Shown here piece after piece: positions 1 through 5,790 of a stretch of 6,875 bases of DNA. This stretch comes from CAZYEI01 sp964646425. GTDB taxonomy: Bacteria > Bacillota_I > Bacilli_A > RFN20 > JAISJY01. The notes under the pieces were generated by a model, which was given only the letters and a program-made list of their open reading frames with translations, had not been told where the DNA came from and searched no databases. Within the stretch, counting starts at the first letter, position 1. Every line of letters begins with the position of its first letter. The DNA is taken from the NCBI GenBank assembly GCA_964646425.1, contig CAZYEI010000056.1, positions 1 through 6,875 on the forward strand. Reading direction: 5' to 3'. A program made the translations under genes and the position numbers.

Positions 1-120
1 TTTGGATGTGGAATTATTTTAGGTGCAATTTCTTTAAAATTACCTGAAAAAATATTGCAAAGTAAAAATACTCCATATAGTTATGATTGGGGAAATGGTT
101 ACTTTGAAAAATTTAAATAA
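1..120 (+). CDS. C-terminal fragment of unidentified protein (5' end outside window)
   Basis: An open frame enters from the left edge in frame 1 and ends at TAA 118-120, leaving 39 residues. The first dozen residues (FGCGIILGAISL) are hydrophobic and Gly-rich, like the end of a membrane helix. They are followed by a polar tail with aromatic residues (YSYDWGNGYFEKFK). No family can be named from this fragment. An intrinsic terminator 83 nt downstream (203-238) fits this being the last gene of its transcription unit. It is called coding because the frame is open to the edge, the codon use matches the neighbours, and a terminator follows. A multipass membrane protein is possible but unproven. 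Confidence 0.6.
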   Translation, partial: FGCGIILGAISLKLPEKILQSKNTPYSYDWGNGYFEKFK

Positions 121-133
121 TGACTATTGAATC

Positions 134-142
134 AGGAGGTGA
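134..142 (+). promoter_or_regulatory. Orphan Shine-Dalgarno sequence without a start codon
   Basis: AGGAGGTGA is a perfect nine-base complement to the 16S rRNA 3' end. No ATG, GTG or TTG lies at the usual 5-9 nt distance. The nearest are GTG at 156 (8 codons, ends at TGA 180-182) and ATG at 161 (3 codons), both too far away. An ATT at 149 has good spacing but would give only seven codons. The site sits between the first gene and its terminator. It may be a leftover of a decayed gene, a very short leader peptide, or chance. Confidence 0.35.
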
Positions 143-202
143 AGAAGAATTAAGGGTGCGATGTTGTATTAAAATAGACTGACTTTACAATTTAAGTAGA
201 TT

Positions 203-238
203 AATCTTGATACGGTTAAAGTATCAGGATTTTTTTTG
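203..238 (+). terminator. Rho-independent terminator of the upstream gene
   Basis: The arms 203-213 and 221-231 form an 11-bp stem with one G-U pair and a 7-nt loop (GGTTAAA), followed directly by a T run. It ends the transcript of the gene that finishes at 120 and isolates it from the EamA gene. This is the only strong secondary structure in the 121-486 gap. Confidence 0.85.
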
Positions 239-404
239 TTTTTATAGGATATTAGCACTAAATATGATCATAAAAGAGAAAATATTTTTTTGCAATTACT
301 ATTTAATATTAAAAAAATTAAATATTATTTTTTCTGATGAGCAAATTAATAATTGAGAATATCTCTATAACAAATACAATAATTTTTTGAAAAGTAAATT
401 ATAA

Positions 405-432
405 TTAATAGTAATTTTATTGGAATTATGAT
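405..432 (+). promoter_or_regulatory. Candidate sigma-A promoter for the EamA-nucleotidase unit
   Basis: TATGAT at 427-432 matches the -10 consensus at 5 of 6 bases. TTAATA at 405-410 is a weak -35 (4 of 6) with a 16-nt spacer. Transcription would start near 439 and give a leader of about 48 nt. In DNA this A+T-rich such matches arise easily, so the call rests mainly on position between a terminator and the gene. Confidence 0.35.
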
Positions 433-470
433 ACACTCTAGTTTGTTATTATTTAAATTTTTTTATTGAT

Positions 471-477
471 AGCGAGG
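471..477 (+). promoter_or_regulatory. Ribosome-binding site that sets the EamA start
   Basis: AGCGAGG ends 9 nt before ATG 487. An in-frame TTG at 466 lies upstream of this site and has no Shine-Dalgarno sequence of its own. ATG 487 is therefore the preferred start. Confidence 0.55.
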
Positions 478-486
478 TATAAAGTC

Positions 487-1383
487 ATGATTTGGTTAAT
501 GTTTTCTTTATTTGGGGTTGTTTTAACATCACTTACAACTATTTTTGCAAAAATAGGAATTAAAGATGTAAAATCAAATTTTGCAACTACTTATAGAACG
601 GGAGTAGTTATTATATTTTGTATTTTAATGTGTTGCATTAGTGGAAGTATAAATGAAATTAGTTTGTTATCTCCTCAAAATTGGTTATTTTTAATTTTAT
701 CAGGATTAGCAACTGGTTGCTCATGGTTGTGTTATTATAAGGCGTTAAAGCTTGGAGATATAAATAAAATAGCTCCCATTGACAAATCAAGTTTTGTTTT
801 AACAAGCATATTATTTTTGATATTTTTCTATAATGACACAACTAAAGATGGAAATGTTTTAGTTCTAGGTATTCTTGTATTGTCAATTATCTTGATGCTT
901 GTAGGAACAATATTAATGATTGCTCGAAAGGAAGACAGAGAGACAACCTCTAAGAGTTGGTTATTATATGCTATATTATCTGCTGTATTTGCTAGCTTAG
1001 TTTCATTGTTTGTAAAAATTGGTTTAAAGGGAATACCTTCAGATTTAGGCACATTGATTAGAACAATAATAGTGTTTATTTTTGCAGGTACAATAACTTT
1101 GGTAAAAAAAGAATATCAAGATGTTACTAAAATTGCAAAGAAAAATTGGTTGTTTTTGACTTTATCAGGTTTTGCAACAGGTGGTGCATGGTTATTTGAA
1201 TATTCAGCCTTAAATATCGAAGGTGCTAATCCTATTACCGTAAATTCGATAGGTAAACTTTCGATATTGCTGACAATGCTTTTTTCTTTTGTGATATTAA
1301 AGGAAAAATTTAGCAAAAAAACTTTATTGGGTTTGTTTTTATTGACTGTTGGCATCATTTTAATTATTGTGTTTAGTCTATAG
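487..1383 (+). CDS. EamA/DMT-family membrane transporter (two-repeat, about 10 TM)
   Basis: This is an integral membrane protein of 298 residues, the usual size for a two-domain EamA drug/metabolite transporter. It has about ten hydrophobic segments in two homologous halves (about 1-148 and 157-298), joined by a charged linker (RKEDRETTSKS, 147-157). The halves match clearly: residues 65-87 (NWLFL.LSG.ATG..WL..Y..AL) recur at 220-242 with 16 of 23 identical, and FAKIG at 20-24 recurs as FVKIG at 175-179. The second half keeps the family's charged helix start (KEKFSKKT, 272-279). The first half has NDTTKDGN at the corresponding place. Substrate is not predictable; family members export or import amino acids, sugars, nucleosides or other metabolites. 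A surface nucleotidase gene follows 34 nt downstream with no terminator between, suggesting co-transcription. ATG 487 is chosen over TTG 466 because AGCGAGG lies between them. Confidence 0.9.
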   Translation: MIWLMFSLFGVVLTSLTTIFAKIGIKDVKSNFATTYRTGVVIIFCILMCCISGSINEISLLSPQNWLFLILSGLATGCSWLCYYKALKLGDINKIAPIDKSSFVLTSILFLIFFYNDTTKDGNVLVLGILVLSIILMLVGTILMIARKEDRETTSKSWLLYAILSAVFASLVSLFVKIGLKGIPSDLGTLIRTIIVFIFAGTITLVKKEYQDVTKIAKKNWLFLTLSGFATGGAWLFEYSALNIEGANPITVNSIGKLSILLTMLFSFVILKEKFSKKTLLGLFLLTVGIILIIVFSL

Positions 1384-1404
1384 AATTAATAGTTTTAATA
1401 TCAT

Positions 1405-1410
1405 AAGGAG
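1405..1410 (+). promoter_or_regulatory. Ribosome-binding site of the nucleotidase lipoprotein
   Basis: AAGGAG lies 7 nt before ATG 1418. This fixes the start at MLKKISL, which gives an intact lipoprotein signal peptide. Extending upstream would overlap the transporter gene and put 17 polar or unrelated residues before the signal peptide. Confidence 0.8.
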
Positions 1411-1417
1411 AATAGTT

Positions 1418-3019
1418 ATGCTAAAAAAAATATCTTTAATTATAATATTATTAACGTTACTTGGATGTGAAAATGTTAATCTAAGTTCAAATAGAAATAG
1501 TTCATCTAATTTGCAAAATAGTAGTAATGATAATAGCCAAGTATCAACATCTTCAAGTTTAATTAGTTCAACAGACATTTCTATATCAACAAGTTTATCT
1601 TCAAATATTGATAAGGATGAAAGCCCCAAATTAATTGATTTATATGCTACGAACGATTTTCATGGAAGAATATCAGAAATTTCATCAAAAAGTGTTCCAG
1701 GTATTTCAAAATTATCAACATATCTTAAAAATAAAAAAGAATTAAATAGTGAAGGTTTTGTTTATCTTAATTCTGGCGATTATTGGCAGGATACATATGA
1801 ATCTGGCTATAATAAAGGGCGCCTTTTAACTGAATGCTTGGATATAATGGAATGTGAAACACTATCTTTAGGTAATCATGAATTTGACTGGGGTATTGAA
1901 ACAATAAAAGAAAATAGAGAATTGACAACATATACTAGCTTTTTAAGTGCCAATATTAGACAATATCCAAATACGACTGAAGGCGTTGATTTTGTAGAAC
2001 CTTATAAAATAATTGAAAGAAATGGTTTGAATATTGGTATAATTGGTGCGATTGGCCAAGATCAAATAACTTCAATTACTTCATCAAACTGGGAAAATAT
2101 AACATTTTTACCACATACTAATGTCGTAAAAAATCTTTCTGATGAATTAAGGATTGAAAAGAATTGTGATATTGTTATTCTTTCAATTCATGCTGATGAA
2201 TCAGTAAGCGATGGATATGAAATTACTAAAACAAGCCCAATTACTAATAAAAAATATGTTGATGCTGTTTTTTGTGCTCATACTCATCAAAGAGAAGTTA
2301 CTTACTATAACGATGTACCTTTTGTTCAAGGAGGTGCGCATGGACAAAATCTTGGTCATATTCAATTGCAATATGATAATGGCGTAGTAACATCGTTGAT
2401 TGCAGAATATGAAGGATATCGAGAAATTAATAAATGTGAAAATGATGAACAAATAGATGCAATTATTAATGATTATTTCACAAGTGAATTTATTGCTGAA
2501 AAGAATAAAGTTCGAGGAACAATTAGTGGTCAAGGACTAATTGATTCATTTTATGGTGGTAATATTTTAGCTAAGGCAACTTATGATTTACTACAAACAC
2601 AAAATATAGATGTTGATATTGTTATTAATAATGGGGTTAGAGATGAAGTAAATGCTGGACAAATGACAAGCGAAATGATTTTTAATATGATTCCATTTAC
2701 TAATAAAACATTAGTTGTTCAAAAAATATCCGGTAAAGATATAATAAATGAGTGTATAAATTATGATAATCCGTATTATATGCCGGATGATACTTTACAA
2801 ATATCAGCTAATAAATATTATACAATTGCATGTATCGATTATATGCTGCTTCATAAAAACATAAATAGAAAATACAATTATTTTCCTTCATACGACCCTA
2901 CGAATTTGCTTTATACAATTGAAAAATATCCAAATATAATTTTAGAAGATTATTTACAAGAACATAAAACAATATATTTAAGTGATTATACTGGTAGTAA
3001 TTATTCTTGCTTGAAGTAA
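1418..3019 (+). CDS. Surface lipoprotein, UshA/5'-nucleotidase-family metallophosphatase
   Basis: This 533-residue protein is predicted to be exported and lipid-anchored. Residues 1-16 form a signal peptide with lipobox LLGC and modified Cys17. Residues 18-70 are a low-complexity Ser/Asn/Thr linker. Residues 72-300 form the calcineurin-like dinuclear-metal domain, with every expected motif present: D80-x-H82 (NDFHG), D121 (SGD), N153-H154 and D157 (GNHEFD), H258 (IHADE), and H288/H290 (AHTHQ, with Ala where Gly is usual). Residues 365-525 form the 5'-nucleotidase C-terminal domain, with NNGVRDEV (404-411, R408) and PFTN (426-429). The family hydrolyses nucleotides, cyclic nucleotides or related phosphate esters outside the membrane, usually for phosphate or nucleoside scavenging. 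The exact substrate is not clear. The C-terminal domain is shortened after 443, and the usual GGDGY signature is replaced by KNINRKYNYF, which may alter base recognition. It follows the transporter gene by 34 nt. Confidence 0.9.
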   Translation: MLKKISLIIILLTLLGCENVNLSSNRNSSSNLQNSSNDNSQVSTSSSLISSTDISISTSLSSNIDKDESPKLIDLYATNDFHGRISEISSKSVPGISKLSTYLKNKKELNSEGFVYLNSGDYWQDTYESGYNKGRLLTECLDIMECETLSLGNHEFDWGIETIKENRELTTYTSFLSANIRQYPNTTEGVDFVEPYKIIERNGLNIGIIGAIGQDQITSITSSNWENITFLPHTNVVKNLSDELRIEKNCDIVILSIHADESVSDGYEITKTSPITNKKYVDAVFCAHTHQREVTYYNDVPFVQGGAHGQNLGHIQLQYDNGVVTSLIAEYEGYREINKCENDEQIDAIINDYFTSEFIAEKNKVRGTISGQGLIDSFYGGNILAKATYDLLQTQNIDVDIVINNGVRDEVNAGQMTSEMIFNMIPFTNKTLVVQKISGKDIINECINYDNPYYMPDDTLQISANKYYTIACIDYMLLHKNINRKYNYFPSYDPTNLLYTIEKYPNIILEDYLQEHKTIYLSDYTGSNYSCLK

Positions 3020-3050
3020 TAGTGCATAATTATTGATTTAAAAAATAGAT

Positions 3051-3056
3051 TATAAT
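3051..3056 (+). promoter_or_regulatory. Possible -10 element before the flavodiiron gene
   Basis: TATAAT is a perfect -10 hexamer in the 43-nt gap after the nucleotidase. No proper -35 lies 16-18 nt upstream; TTGATT at 3033-3038 is only 12 nt away. Transcription would begin near 3063. No terminator separates the two genes, so read-through from the nucleotidase unit is the alternative. Confidence 0.3.
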
Positions 3057-3067
3057 AAAATAATGTG

Positions 3068-3073
3068 GGTGAT
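3068..3073 (+). promoter_or_regulatory. Ribosome-binding site that sets the FprA start
   Basis: GGTGAT pairs with the 3' part of the anti-Shine-Dalgarno sequence and ends 4 nt before ATG 3078. The in-frame ATG at 3063 lies before this site and has no site of its own, so MKVTKDI is the likely N-terminus. Confidence 0.65.
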
Positions 3074-3077
3074 AAAA

Positions 3078-4235
3078 ATGAAGGTAACAAAAGATATTAT
3101 ATATGTTGGAGTAAATGATCATAAAATTGATTTATTTGAAGGACAATATGCAGTTCCAAATGGAATGTCATATAATTCCTATGTCATTTTAGATGATAAA
3201 GTTGCTGTAATGGATACAGTTGATAAATTGTTTGTAAGTGAATGGCTTGATAATATAGATAAAGTTTTAATTGGAAAGAAACCAGATTATTTAATAATTC
3301 AACATATGGAGCCTGACCATTCAGCAGGAATAGTTGAATTTATTAAAAAATATCCAAATACGAAAATAGTTGGAAATATAAAGACATTTAAAATGATTGA
3401 ACAATTTTTTCATTATGATATTACTAACAAAATTGAAGTAGTAGATGGTGAAATGATTAGTCTTGGAAATCACAATTTAAAATTTATTTTTGCTCCAATG
3501 GTACATTGGCCTGAAGTTATGGTTACATATGATACATTTGCTAAAGTTTTATTTTCTGCTGATGCTTTTGGAAAATTCGGGGCATTAGATATAGAAGATG
3601 AATGGACATGTGAAGCAAGACGTTATTATTTTGGCATAGTGGGAATGTATGGACCTCAAGTGCAAATATTATTAAAAAAAGCTGCTACCTTAGAAATTAG
3701 TACCATTTGTCCTTTACATGGTCCAATATTAAATGAAAATTTAGATTATTATCTTAAACTATATAATATATGGAGCAGTTATAAAGCAGAAGATGATGGT
3801 GTATTAGTTGCTTATACTTCAGTATATGGAAATACAAAAAAAGCTGCATTGTTATTAAAAGAAGAACTTAACAAGCTTGGTTATCCTAATGTAATTCTCC
3901 GTGATTTAGCGAGAACAGATATGAGTGAAGTTGTTGAAGATGCTTTTAGATATCCAAATATTGTTTTGGCAACAACTACTTATAATGGTGGGATTTTTCC
4001 TTTTATGAATACATTTTTAGATGTTTTAATTGAACATAAAATTCAAAATAAGAATATTGGTATTATTGATAATGGTTCGTGGATGCCAATGGCTCATAAA
4101 ATTATTTTAAAAAAATTAGAATTAACTAAAAATAATAAAGTGATTGAAAATCCTATTAAAATATTATCATCAATGAATGAAGAAAATATTGATGCGATTA
4201 AGAATTTGGCAAAAAAATTAATAAAAATTGAATAG
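3078..4235 (+). CDS. fprA: A-type flavoprotein / flavodiiron protein (O2 or NO reductase)
   Basis: This 385-residue cytoplasmic protein has the two-domain core of class A flavodiiron proteins. Residues about 1-225 form a metallo-beta-lactamase fold with a full diiron ligand set: H76-x-E78-x-D80-H81 (HMEPDH), H143 (VHWPE), D162 (SADAFG) and H214 (CPLHGP). Residues about 240-380 form a flavodoxin domain with the FMN phosphate loop TSVYGNT (247-253) and TTTYNGG further on. The family reduces O2 to water, or NO to N2O, and protects anaerobes. Electrons normally come from rubredoxin or a similar carrier. No rubredoxin domain is fused at the C-terminus and no rubredoxin gene lies in the window. The D162-H214 segment looks short compared with other family members, from memory. 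The gene stands between the nucleotidase, with no terminator between, and a strong terminator at 4281. Family assignment is very secure; the choice between O2 and NO is not visible. Confidence 0.95.
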   Translation: MKVTKDIIYVGVNDHKIDLFEGQYAVPNGMSYNSYVILDDKVAVMDTVDKLFVSEWLDNIDKVLIGKKPDYLIIQHMEPDHSAGIVEFIKKYPNTKIVGNIKTFKMIEQFFHYDITNKIEVVDGEMISLGNHNLKFIFAPMVHWPEVMVTYDTFAKVLFSADAFGKFGALDIEDEWTCEARRYYFGIVGMYGPQVQILLKKAATLEISTICPLHGPILNENLDYYLKLYNIWSSYKAEDDGVLVAYTSVYGNTKKAALLLKEELNKLGYPNVILRDLARTDMSEVVEDAFRYPNIVLATTTYNGGIFPFMNTFLDVLIEHKIQNKNIGIIDNGSWMPMAHKIILKKLELTKNNKVIENPIKILSSMNEENIDAIKNLAKKLIKIE

Positions 4236-4280
4236 ACTATTTAAAAAAATTGATTACTTTTATAATAAAATTAAATATTT

Positions 4281-4317
4281 AAAGATAGATATATTGAATA
4301 GATTATCTATCTTTTTT
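4281..4317 (+). terminator. Rho-independent terminator after the flavodiiron gene
   Basis: The arms 4281-4291 and 4304-4314 pair perfectly over 11 bp (core AAGATAGATA / TATCTATCTT) around a 12-nt loop, followed by a T run to 4317. It lies 45 nt after the FprA stop and separates that unit from the CNNM-YitT pair. The stem is A:T-rich, as expected in this genome. Confidence 0.8.
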
Positions 4318-4362
4318 ATATAAATATAATGAAAAAATCTTTTTCAAAAATGTGTTTATTTA

Positions 4363-4390
4363 TTGATATTTTATAAATAGATAGTATAAT
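4363..4390 (+). promoter_or_regulatory. Sigma-A promoter of the CNNM-YitT unit
   Basis: TTGATA (4363-4368) and TATAAT (4385-4390) are separated by 16 nt. This is the best promoter in the window. Transcription would start near 4397 and give a leader of about 23 nt that contains only the ribosome-binding site. There is no room for a riboswitch such as the M-box between promoter and gene. An imperfect dyad (4381-4397) overlaps the -10. Confidence 0.7.
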
Positions 4391-4410
4391 ATTCTATGTG
4401 AGAAAAGGAA

Positions 4411-4417
4411 AGGTGAT
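4411..4417 (+). promoter_or_regulatory. Ribosome-binding site of the CNNM/CorC gene
   Basis: AGGTGAT ends 2 nt before ATG 4420, and a second purine run (AAGGA, 4405-4409) lies at classical spacing from the same codon. GTG 4423 is the next in-frame alternative and would shorten the protein by one residue. Confidence 0.6.
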
Positions 4418-4419
4418 TT

Positions 4420-5757
4420 ATGGTGTCAGTTGACCCGCTGTCGTGTTATCTCACATTTGATTTTATTAAGATAACACCGATGATTATTGTTTTATTAGTA
4501 TTGCTTATGTTGTCTGCTTTTTGCAGTGCGACAGAAACTGCTTATATGAGTTTGAATATGATTCGTATTAAGCAATTATCTCATGGACATAAAAAAATAA
4601 ATAAAAAAGCTAAAAAAGTTTACAAATTATGTCGACAACCAATTTATATTTTAAATACTATTTTAATTTTAAATAATATTGTTAATTTAGGTATAAGTTC
4701 GTTAGTTACATATATTTTTGTAGATAATTTAGGATTAGAAGGTACAGGAGTTTTATTATCTACTGCAATAAGCTCAGTTGCTGTAATTGTTGTAGGTGAA
4801 ATTCTTCCTAAAAATATTTCAAAATTATATCCTGAACGTTTTGCAATGTTTATTTATTATCCATTAAAAATCATGATTTTTATCTTAAAGCCAATAACAT
4901 TTTGGTTTACAAAATTAAATGATAAATTAGAGGAACATGCAGAAGAAACCGAAGAAAAAGTTACTGCAACTGAAGAAGAATTAGTTGAACTTGTTGAAAC
5001 AATCGAAAGAGAAGGGGTTCTTGAACATAGCGAGGGCGAACTTATTAAAAATTCAATTAAGTTTGATGAAACTACTGTTAGAAAAGTAATGGTTGATGCT
5101 AAAAGTGTCATTAGTATTAGAGCGAATGCTACTTTAGAAGAAGTAACAAGAGTTTTTTTACAACAATTATATGCAAGAATGCCTGTAATTAATGAAAAAG
5201 GTGAAGTAATAGGAATTGTTACTCAAACAGATGTCTTTACCGCAAATCAAAAAAATAAAAATAATGGTACCAAAGTTGAATTAAAGGATATTTTACATAA
5301 ACCATTATTTATATCACATAGAAGAATTTTATCAGATGCTTTAGAGAAAGCACAAAGATATGCTACACATATGTTAATTGTTGTAGATAATATGAAGGAG
5401 AAAAACTATCTAGGTATTGTTACTTTGGAAGATATACTAGAAGAATTAGTTGGAGAAATCTATGATGAGCATGATGATATTCCACAAGATATTGTTGAAA
5501 TTGGAAATCATATCTTTATTGTAAGTGGCTCATATGATTTGTCGGATTTATTTGATGATTATTTAGAAGATAGTGATATGCCCAAAACTCAATTTAAAAC
5601 AGTTGGTGGCTGGATTCGTAGTTTATGCCCTAAAAGATTATCTAAAGAGCATATCATAACTTTTGATAATTTAACAATTAGAATTTTAGAACATAAAGAT
5701 AATGTGATAAAATCCGTTGAAATAACTGAAGAAACAAAATTAGAAGATGATGAATAA
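4420..5757 (+). CDS. CNNM/CorC-type Mg2+/Co2+ transporter with CBS pair (HlyC/CorC family)
   Basis: This 445-residue membrane protein shows the full domain order of the family. Residues about 18-165 form the DUF21/CNNM transmembrane domain, with the conserved SATETAYMSL (36-45), the NTILILNNIVN helix and GEILPKNIS (126-134). An acidic linker helix (167-200) leads into TEEELVELVETIEREGVLEH, the family signature. Two CBS domains follow at about 224-275 and 293-350; the first ends in GEVIGIVTQTDVF and the second in YLGIVTLEDILEELVGEI. Residues about 358-435 form the CorC/HlyC C-terminal domain (VGGWIRSLCP). Homologues such as S. aureus MpfA are linked to Mg2+ or Co2+ efflux or tolerance, with the CBS pair sensing nucleotides and Mg2+. 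The gene has its own promoter and lies just ahead of a YitT gene, probably in one transcript. The name haemolysin used for this family is historical and does not indicate a toxin. Ion specificity cannot be read from the sequence. Confidence 0.93.
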   Translation: MVSVDPLSCYLTFDFIKITPMIIVLLVLLMLSAFCSATETAYMSLNMIRIKQLSHGHKKINKKAKKVYKLCRQPIYILNTILILNNIVNLGISSLVTYIFVDNLGLEGTGVLLSTAISSVAVIVVGEILPKNISKLYPERFAMFIYYPLKIMIFILKPITFWFTKLNDKLEEHAEETEEKVTATEEELVELVETIEREGVLEHSEGELIKNSIKFDETTVRKVMVDAKSVISIRANATLEEVTRVFLQQLYARMPVINEKGEVIGIVTQTDVFTANQKNKNNGTKVELKDILHKPLFISHRRILSDALEKAQRYATHMLIVVDNMKEKNYLGIVTLEDILEELVGEIYDEHDDIPQDIVEIGNHIFIVSGSYDLSDLFDDYLEDSDMPKTQFKTVGGWIRSLCPKRLSKEHIITFDNLTIRILEHKDNVIKSVEITEETKLEDDE

Positions 5758-5758
5758 T

Positions 5759-5775
5759 TAATGGTGGTACCATTA
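5759..5775 (+). repeat. Short hairpin between the CNNM and YitT genes
   Basis: TAATGGT (5759-5765) pairs perfectly with ACCATTA (5769-5775) around GGT, a 7-bp stem with a tight loop. It starts 2 nt after the CNNM stop codon and covers the alternative YitT start ATG 5761. If formed in the mRNA it would hide that ATG and leave ATG 5791 accessible. It lacks a T run, so it is not a terminator. Confidence 0.45.
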
Positions 5776-5790
5776 TTATGGGGAAATATT

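Larger units (their letters stand above)
239..486. other. A+T-rich intergenic region, no gene seen
   Basis: The spacer between the terminator and the EamA start codon is almost purely A/T. It holds a short A:T-only inverted repeat (300-307 with 317-324), a 30-codon ORF (264-356) without a ribosome-binding site, and one weak promoter candidate (405-432). No riboswitch signature, tRNA or conserved motif could be recognised on either strand. Confidence 0.6.

Noticed and set aside
121..200. Possible riboswitch or small structured RNA before the terminator.
   Set aside because: No known riboswitch core could be matched, the sequence lies downstream of a gene rather than ahead of one, and no long pairing was seen apart from the terminator stem.
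300..333. A:T-only inverted repeat (300-307 with 317-324) followed by T bases, a possible second terminator.
   Set aside because: The stem has no G:C pair, and a good terminator already lies at 203-238. It is expected by chance at this composition.
264..356. 30-codon ORF (MIIKEKIFFCNYY and onward) in the intergenic region.
   Set aside because: It has no ribosome-binding site, low-complexity A/T-driven composition and no family resemblance.
3050..3056. TTATAAT looks like half of a PerR box before the flavodiiron gene, and PerR controls such genes in clostridia.
   Set aside because: The other half (ATTATAA) is absent, and the bases coincide with a -10 hexamer in A/T-rich DNA.
4236..4419. M-box Mg2+ riboswitch before the CNNM transporter.
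   Set aside because: The space between promoter and start codon is only about 23 nt, and the only strong hairpin is the terminator of the preceding gene.
5761..5775. GGTGGTACC resembles the conserved T-box antiterminator sequence.
   Set aside because: It sits 3 nt after a stop codon with no leader, specifier stem or terminator, and the following gene is not an amino-acid or tRNA-synthetase gene. It is better explained as a small hairpin.
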